A stretch of DNA of 5,098 nt, taken from assembly GCA_017414585.1 (NCBI GenBank), contig JAFQLN010000220.1, positions 1 to 5,098 on the forward strand, in the 5' to 3' direction. A program made the position numbers and the translations under genes. Source of the DNA: Clostridia bacterium (GTDB lineage Bacteria > Bacillota_A > Clostridia > Oscillospirales > CAG-272). The notes below the pieces were generated by a model that worked only from the letters and a program-made list of their open reading frames with translations, searched no databases and had not been told where the DNA came from. Shown here piece by piece: positions 1 through 4,109 of this stretch. Within the stretch, counting starts at the first letter, position 1; each line of letters begins with the position of its first letter.

Positions 1-1
1 C

Positions 2-868
2 AATGGCGTAAAAATGCCCATTCTCGGCTACGGTGTGTATCAGGTACGAAAGGACGAATGCGAACGGTGTGTGCTTGACGCTCTGAAGGTCGGCTATCGC
101 TCCATCGACACGGCACAGAGCTATTTCAACGAGGAAGAAGTCGGAAGTGCGCTTGTAAAGAGCGGCATCCCGCGCGAGGAAATCTTCCTCACCACCAAGG
201 TCTGGATCGAGCATTACGGCTACGAGGAATGCAAAAAGTCCGTGCTGGAATCCATGCTCAAGCTGCAGACGAACTATCTCGACCTCTGCCTGCTCCATCA
301 GCCCTTCAGCGATGTTTACGGTGCCTATCGCGCGCTGGAGGATCTGTATGCGGAAGGCGTGATCCGTGCTATCGGCATCTCCAACTTCTACACCGACCGC
401 ATGATCGACATTGCCAACTTCGCCCGCATCAAGCCGATGGTCAACCAGATCGAGGTGCATCCGCATCATCAGCAGACTGAAAATCTCACCTGGCACGAAA
501 AGTACGGCGTGCAGGTGGAAGCATGGGCACCGTTCGGTGAAGGACGCGGCGGTATGTTTGAGCTGTCCGAGCTGAAGAAAATCGGTGCAAAGTACGGCAA
601 AACGCCTGCGCAGGTCATGCTCCGCTGGCACATTCAGCGCGGCGTTGTGGTGATTCCCAAGTCCACGCATATTGAGCGCATGGAAGAAAACTTCAACATC
701 TTCGATTTTGCGCTGACAGAAGAAGATATGGCAATCATCGCGGGGCTTGACAAAAAGCAGTCCTCTTTCTTCTCCCACACCGATCCGGGCATGGTGGAAT
801 GGTTCTGCAGGATGGTGGAAGAACGTAAAAAGCAGCATGACAGCTCTAAAGAAAAGAAGAATTGGTAA
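2..868 (+). CDS. Aldo/keto reductase, 5'-partial
   Basis: This is an NAD(P)H-dependent aldo/keto reductase, a cytosolic TIM-barrel enzyme that reduces aldehydes or ketones. An ATG lies at 14, but the reading frame continues to the left edge and the four preceding codons read N-G-V-K, the usual lead-in to MPILGYGVYQ in this family. The true start is therefore outside the window and the ATG at 14 is internal. Counting that Met as residue 1, the catalytic tetrad is complete: Asp32 and Tyr37 (DTAQSY), Lys62 (TTKVW) and His95 (LLHQP). GISNF near residue 120 and IPKS at 214-217 followed by Arg are cofactor-binding motifs. The last 15 or so residues are charged and lysine-rich. It resembles the small prokaryotic AKRs annotated as 2,5-diketogluconate or glyoxal reductases, but the substrate cannot be read from sequence. 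It ends with TAA 34 bases before the next gene on the same strand, so it is probably the upstream part of the same operon. Confidence 0.95.
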   Translation, partial: NGVKMPILGYGVYQVRKDECERCVLDALKVGYRSIDTAQSYFNEEEVGSALVKSGIPREEIFLTTKVWIEHYGYEECKKSVLESMLKLQTNYLDLCLLHQPFSDVYGAYRALEDLYAEGVIRAIGISNFYTDRMIDIANFARIKPMVNQIEVHPHHQQTENLTWHEKYGVQVEAWAPFGEGRGGMFELSELKKIGAKYGKTPAQVMLRWHIQRGVVVIPKSTHIERMEENFNIFDFALTEEDMAIIAGLDKKQSSFFSHTDPGMVEWFCRMVEERKKQHDSSKEKKNW

Positions 869-887
869 AAAGTTATACTGAACGGAT

Positions 888-893
888 AAGGAG
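888..893 (+). promoter_or_regulatory. Ribosome binding site for the first Isf-type gene
   Basis: AAGGAG lies 9 bases before the ATG at 903. It is a near-consensus Shine-Dalgarno site and supports that start. Confidence 0.8.
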
Positions 894-902
894 AATTTCA
901 TC

Positions 903-1535
903 ATGAAAGTTATGCTTGTAAACGGAAGTCCTCATAAGGAAGGCAACACCAATGCGGCACTCAAGGAAATCGCGGCAACTCTCGAAAAAGAAGGAATCGA
1001 ATCGGAAATCTTCTGGGGGGGCAATGCTCCCATTTCTGGCTGTCAGGCCTGCTTCGGATGCGGAAGAGCGCACAAATGTGTCATCGACGACTGTGTGAAT
1101 GAATTCCTCGACAAAGCCGCCGATGCGGACGGATTCATTTTCGGATCCCCCGTTCACTGGGGCGGTGCATCCGGTGCGCTGATCTCCTTCATGGACCGTA
1201 TTTTCTACGCCGATCTCGTCGGAAACGGCAATCGCTTTTATCTCAAACCGGCAGCAGCAGTCTCCACCGCAAGACGTGCCGGAACCACTGCCACATGGGA
1301 TCAGCTCAACAAATATTTCGGTCTGATGCAGATGCCCATCGTGACCTCACAGTATTGGAACCTCGTTCACGGCGGCTTCGGCGGTCATGTGGAAGGCGAC
1401 GCGGAAGGACTGCAGACCATGCGGACACTGGCGCGGAACATGGCATTCATGCTGAAATGCAAAAAGGTTGCTCTGGAAAACGGCGTACCCATGCCCGAAC
1501 GGGAACAAGGCATTTTCACAAATTTCATCCGGTAA
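903..1535 (+). CDS. Iron-sulfur flavoprotein-like NADPH-dependent FMN reductase family protein
   Basis: This 210-residue cytosolic protein has the flavodoxin-like fold of the NADPH-dependent FMN reductase family. The N-terminal beta strand and FMN phosphate loop are seen in MKVMLVNGSPHKEGNTN (residues 1-17), and the second FMN loop is SPVHWGGASG at 82-91. Between them, Cys47, Cys50, Cys53 and Cys59 form C-x2-C-x2-C-x5-C, the compact motif that holds a [4Fe-4S] cluster in archaeal and clostridial iron-sulfur flavoproteins (Isf). By family knowledge such proteins pass electrons between ferredoxin or NAD(P)H and other acceptors; the partner here is unknown. An extra Cys64 lies in CVIDDC, where relatives usually have Asp or another polar residue. 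An AAGGAG site 9 bases upstream fixes the start. The next gene follows after 15 bases. It could equally be annotated simply as a flavodoxin-family oxidoreductase; cluster binding is inferred from cysteine spacing. Confidence 0.92.
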   Translation: MKVMLVNGSPHKEGNTNAALKEIAATLEKEGIESEIFWGGNAPISGCQACFGCGRAHKCVIDDCVNEFLDKAADADGFIFGSPVHWGGASGALISFMDRIFYADLVGNGNRFYLKPAAAVSTARRAGTTATWDQLNKYFGLMQMPIVTSQYWNLVHGGFGGHVEGDAEGLQTMRTLARNMAFMLKCKKVALENGVPMPEREQGIFTNFIR

Positions 1536-1537
1536 AG

Positions 1538-1542
1538 AGAGG
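1538..1542 (+). promoter_or_regulatory. Ribosome binding site for the second Isf-type gene
   Basis: AGAGG lies 8 bases before the ATG at 1551, just after the TAA of the preceding gene. It is a weaker match than the AAGGAG sites but correctly spaced. Confidence 0.6.
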
Positions 1543-1550
1543 AATCTGCA

Positions 1551-2087
1551 ATGAGTAAAAACGTATTGATTTTATCCGGCAGTCCCAGAAAGAACGGCAA
1601 CTCCGATATCCTCTGCGATGAGTTTGCAAGAGGGGCGGCGGAAGCAGGAAATAATGTCGAAAAAATCCGCGTTGCCGAAAAGAACATCGGCTTCTGCCGT
1701 GCCTGTTATGCCTGCCGCGGTACCGGTGTATGTGCCATCAAGGATGATATGGCAGAGGTTCTGCAGAAGAGGATTGAGGCGGATGTACTTGTTCTGGCAA
1801 GTCCCGTGTATTTCTACTCCATTGATGCACAGCTGAAAGCACTCATTGACAGAACTGTGGCACGCTGGCTTGATGTGAAGAATAAGGAATTCTATTACAT
1901 CGTCACCGCGGCAGACAGCGGAAAAGAAGCCGCTGAAACCACACTTGCCTGCTTCCGCGGATATGCAGACTGCGTGGACGGTGCCATCGAAAAAGGTGTA
2001 ATTTACGGCATGGGCGTGTATGAAAAAGGCAAGGTGAACGATACAAAAGCAATGAAAGAAGCTTATGAGATGGGCAGGACGGTATGA
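1551..2087 (+). CDS. Second iron-sulfur flavoprotein-like flavodoxin family protein
   Basis: This 178-residue protein has the same fold as its upstream neighbour and is a diverged paralog rather than a recent copy. The FMN phosphate loop is in LILSGSPRKNGNSD (residues 6-19) and the second flavin loop is ASPVYFYS at 83-90. Cys49, Cys52, Cys55 and Cys61 again give C-x2-C-x2-C-x5-C, consistent with a [4Fe-4S] cluster as in Isf proteins. It is expected to be a cytosolic electron carrier or quinone/flavin reductase using FMN; its substrate is unknown. It is shorter than the upstream paralog, mainly in the C-terminal half. The stop codon TGA overlaps the ATG of the following membrane gene (ATGA at 2084-2087), which suggests translational coupling and a functional link with the membrane protein. 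TGA is a real stop here, because the family length ends at this point and the next gene begins in it. Confidence 0.92.
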   Translation: MSKNVLILSGSPRKNGNSDILCDEFARGAAEAGNNVEKIRVAEKNIGFCRACYACRGTGVCAIKDDMAEVLQKRIEADVLVLASPVYFYSIDAQLKALIDRTVARWLDVKNKEFYYIVTAADSGKEAAETTLACFRGYADCVDGAIEKGVIYGMGVYEKGKVNDTKAMKEAYEMGRTV

Positions 2088-2185
2088 AGCCGCTGCGCAT
2101 CCTGAAAATCTCCGTTGACATCCTCATGTATGTGCTGTTTCTGCTGCTGATGGGACAGCACCTTGCGTCGGATGCACTGCACGAA

Positions 2186-2188
2186 TGA
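2186..2188 (+). other. In-frame TGA at a conserved Trp codon
   Basis: The codon between GAA (Glu34) and CTC (Leu36) is TGA. DUF4405 proteins as I know them have Trp in this H-E-W-L-G segment, so a single G-to-A change from TGG explains it. The gene uses TGG elsewhere, for example Trp54 and Trp118, and genes in this window end with TGA, so a changed genetic code is unlikely. The following base is C, a context known to make UGA somewhat leaky. Confidence 0.85.
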
Positions 2189-2194
2189 CTCGGC

Positions 2195-3430
2195 GTGGGG
2201 CTGTTTGTCTGCTTCATCGTGCACAATCTGCTGAACTTCAAGTGGTACAAGGTACTGTTCAAAGGCAGATATACTGTACAGCGGAGTCTGCAGACTGCGA
2301 TCAATTTTCTTCTGCTGATCAGCTTTCTCGGCTGTATGCTGTCCGCGCTGATGATCTCCGGCGTGGTATTTCAGGATTTCCGCATCCCCGGGATGATGAT
2401 GTTTGGTCGTAAGCTGCACATGGCAAGCTCCGCATGGTGCTTCGTGCTGATGAGCCTGCACCTCGGACTTCACATCCGCCCACCGAAACAAAAAGCGGCG
2501 AAAATCGCCTTTTATACCGGAATGAGTAATCTTTTTGAAATTCTGCAGCGGGAGTTCATCTACCTGTGGTACTATTTTGATCTCCAACTGCGGCAGATTT
2601 TTCCGTACTGGGTGCTCGGTATGGTGCTCGGATCGCTGATTTCGGTCTTTGCGAAGGAACGCATCCATAATCTGTTCGCCGGAATGAAGGACAAGCGGTG
2701 GGGACTGTTTGGCATTGTCCCTGCCTGTATCCTCGGCATTCTCTCCCCGCTGTGTATGTACGGAACGATTCCGCTTGCCGCATCGTTTTCCGAAAAAGGG
2801 ATGCGGCAGGACTGGCTTGCCTCGTTTATGATGGCGTCCATCCTGCTCAATCCGCAGCTTATCATGTACAGTACCGCGCTTGGGACGGAACTTGTGCTGA
2901 TCCGCGTGATCACCTGCTTTCTGTGCGGAATTGCCGCAGGACTTTGTGTTCACTTTTTCTATCGCGGACGTGACTTTTTCAATTTCAGCGGTTTTTCCGC
3001 ACCGAAGAATAAGGATACCGATCCGAATCTGCTTTTGCGTTTTCTGAAAAACCTCTGGCGCAACATCAAGGCAACGGGACTGTACTTCCTGCTTGGTATT
3101 CTGCTGTCCGCGCTGTTTCAGCGGTACGTTCCCGCCGATGCCTTTGCCGGCCTGTTCGGTAAAAACGAAGGATTCGGTGTACTGATGGCGGCAACCATCG
3201 GTGTTCCGCTGTACGTCTGCGGCGGCGGTACGATTCCTCTGCTTCAGCAATGGCTCTGGGACGGGATGAGCGTCGGTGCGGCGACTTCCTTTATGATTAC
3301 CGGTCCGTCCACCAAGATTACAAATTTAGGTGCGCTGAAAATTGTTCTCGGTGCAAAACGATTCTTCCTGTATCTTGCGTTTGTCATCGTATTCTCGCTG
3401 GTATGCGGATGGATCGTCAATATTTTCTGA
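2195..3430 (+). CDS. Permease (PF03773-like) with N-terminal DUF4405 remnant
   Basis: This is the open part of the frame after the internal TGA. The first possible start is GTG 2195, with no Shine-Dalgarno site; ATG 2522 would give the permease alone (about 302 residues). The permease begins around MSNLFEILQRE (147 in full-frame numbering) and is an integral membrane protein of the predicted permease/ArsP family, with many hydrophobic helices including about 172-189 and 208-224. Two half-repeats are visible: C224-x2-GTIPL and C379-x2-GTIPL, each followed 15 residues after the Cys by GM and then by SFM, as expected of a duplicated transporter. LLNPQ after the first copy and TGPSTK after the second are also family-like. 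ArsP members export organoarsenicals, but the substrate of this subgroup is not known to me. The residues before 131 are the DUF4405 part. It ends in TGA-TAA-TAA, 22 bases before the flavodoxin gene. Confidence 0.8.
   Translation: MGLFVCFIVHNLLNFKWYKVLFKGRYTVQRSLQTAINFLLLISFLGCMLSALMISGVVFQDFRIPGMMMFGRKLHMASSAWCFVLMSLHLGLHIRPPKQKAAKIAFYTGMSNLFEILQREFIYLWYYFDLQLRQIFPYWVLGMVLGSLISVFAKERIHNLFAGMKDKRWGLFGIVPACILGILSPLCMYGTIPLAASFSEKGMRQDWLASFMMASILLNPQLIMYSTALGTELVLIRVITCFLCGIAAGLCVHFFYRGRDFFNFSGFSAPKNKDTDPNLLLRFLKNLWRNIKATGLYFLLGILLSALFQRYVPADAFAGLFGKNEGFGVLMAATIGVPLYVCGGGTIPLLQQWLWDGMSVGAATSFMITGPSTKITNLGALKIVLGAKRFFLYLAFVIVFSLVCGWIVNIF
2491..2513 (+). other. Small terminator-like hairpin at the fusion junction
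   Basis: GGCGA (2497-2501) and TCGCC (2505-2509) form a 5-bp stem with an AAA loop. AAAA precedes it (2491-2494, then GC) and TTTT follows it (2510-2513). The shape is like a minimal rho-independent terminator, but the stem is short and it lies inside an open reading frame. It falls exactly in the linker between the DUF4405 part and the permease, so it may be leftover intergenic sequence. Activity is doubtful. Confidence 0.3.
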
Positions 3431-3434
3431 TAAT

Positions 3435-3440
3435 AAGGAG
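3435..3440 (+). promoter_or_regulatory. Ribosome binding site for the lipoprotein flavodoxin
   Basis: AAGGAG lies 12 bases before ATG 3453 and directly after the triple stop TGA-TAA-TAA of the preceding gene. It decides the start: the same frame is open from 3342, but that earlier part overlaps the permease and lacks both a binding site and a signal peptide. Confidence 0.75.
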
Positions 3441-3452
3441 CGTATACAGCCT

Positions 3453-4109
3453 ATGATAAAACGTATTTTTGCACTTATGACTGCCTGTGTTCTGCTGTTT
3501 GCCTGTGCCGGATGTTCCGGTGACAGCGGAAGTACCGCCGAACATGAGCAGCAGGTCAATCCGACGGCGGAAGGGACCGCAGACGACCCGTCCGCTGAAC
3601 CGGAAGAGGATATTTCCTATGGGAATGTACTGATCGTATATTTCTCCAACTCCGGCAATACCCATGCGCTTACCGAAATGATCACGGCGGAATTCGCGGC
3701 GGAAACGCTTCGCCTCATCCCTGCCGAACCTTACGAATGGGCAACCCTGTTCGACCGTGCGCAGGACGAGCTGAACGACGGCATCCGTCCGGAACTGACC
3801 GGTCTGCCCGAAGCGGATGTGATCGCACAGTATGACACCATTCTGCTCGGCTTCCCGATCTGGTGGTATGACCTGCCCATGCCCGTATGGACATTCCTTG
3901 AAGCCTACGATCTTTCGGGCAAGACAATCATCCCGTATTTCACGCACAACGGCAGTTCAAACGGTGCCGCAAGTCTCGATACCATTGAGACACTTTGTCC
4001 GGATTCCACGGTCATGAGTGACGATGCGCTGTCCCTGTGGGGAGACCGTGTTGCGGATTCCGCAGACGAAGTGAAGGAATGGCTGAACGGTCTGGGGCTG
4101 ACAAAATGA
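3453..4109 (+). CDS. Flavodoxin-domain lipoprotein (Flavodoxin_4-like)
   Basis: This 218-residue protein is predicted to be exported and lipid-anchored, carrying an FMN-binding flavodoxin domain on the outer face of the membrane. The N-terminus MIKRIFALMTACVLLFACAGC has a basic start and a hydrophobic core. The lipidated cysteine is Cys21 (AGC followed by SGDSGS) or, less likely, Cys18. Residues 22-56 are a flexible, acidic, Ser/Thr/Pro-rich linker. The flavodoxin domain starts with GNVLIVYFSNSGNTH, with phosphate loop S65-T70, followed by LLGFPIWWYDLPMP (131-144) as the second FMN loop and YFTHNGSS as the third. Most flavodoxins are cytosolic; a surface-tethered one suggests extracytosolic electron transfer, consistent with the DUF4405 membrane gene just upstream. 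The start is set by AAGGAG at 3435-3440. The stop TGA overlaps the start of the hydrolase gene, so the two are probably co-translated. Confidence 0.9.
   Translation: MIKRIFALMTACVLLFACAGCSGDSGSTAEHEQQVNPTAEGTADDPSAEPEEDISYGNVLIVYFSNSGNTHALTEMITAEFAAETLRLIPAEPYEWATLFDRAQDELNDGIRPELTGLPEADVIAQYDTILLGFPIWWYDLPMPVWTFLEAYDLSGKTIIPYFTHNGSSNGAASLDTIETLCPDSTVMSDDALSLWGDRVADSADEVKEWLNGLGLTK

Larger units (their letters stand above)
2084..3430 (+). pseudogene. DUF4405-permease fusion gene interrupted by in-frame TGA
   Basis: Reading from ATG 2084, which overlaps the previous stop, one frame runs to TGA 3428-3430 with a single interruption, TGA at 2186-2188 (codon 35). The 34 residues before it and the residues after it form one continuous DUF4405-type domain: a first membrane helix at about 11-24, then L-H-E-stop-L-G where relatives have L-H-E-W-L-G, then a second helix with His47, a third at about 72-91, and RKLH (His112) leading to a fourth with HLGLH (His126, His130). 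This family is related to cytochrome b561-type membrane electron carriers, and the histidines are candidate heme ligands. DUF4405 proteins as I recall them continue for roughly 80 more residues; here the sequence changes after His130 into a linker and then a permease. A weak AGGA lies 4 bases before the ATG, so initiation probably relies on coupling. Nonsense mutation, readthrough and sequencing error all remain possible. If the stop is real, the intact chain of 448 residues is not made efficiently. Confidence 0.75.

Noticed and set aside
874..879. TATACT as a -10 promoter element before the gene at 903
   Set aside because: It matches TATAAT at five of six positions, but at the right distance upstream (about 851-856, GAAAAG) there is no -35-like hexamer. 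The 34-base gap is ordinary within an operon.
2186..2188. TGA as selenocysteine or as a sense codon in a variant code
   Set aside because: The expected residue is Trp, not Cys or Sec, and I see no convincing SECIS-like hairpin right after it. TGA ends the genes at 2087 and 4109, with the next genes starting in the overlap, and TGG is used for Trp throughout.
2063..3250. Long antisense open frame (395 codons) opposite the membrane gene
   Set aside because: The translation is full of His, Gln, Arg and Lys with no recognisable domain, as expected opposite a hydrophobic gene with GC-rich third positions. The + strand protein has clear family motifs.
3342..3452. Upstream extension of the flavodoxin frame
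   Set aside because: The frame is open from ATG 3342 but overlaps the end of the permease, and starting there would bury the signal peptide. AAGGAG at 3435-3440 supports ATG 3453.
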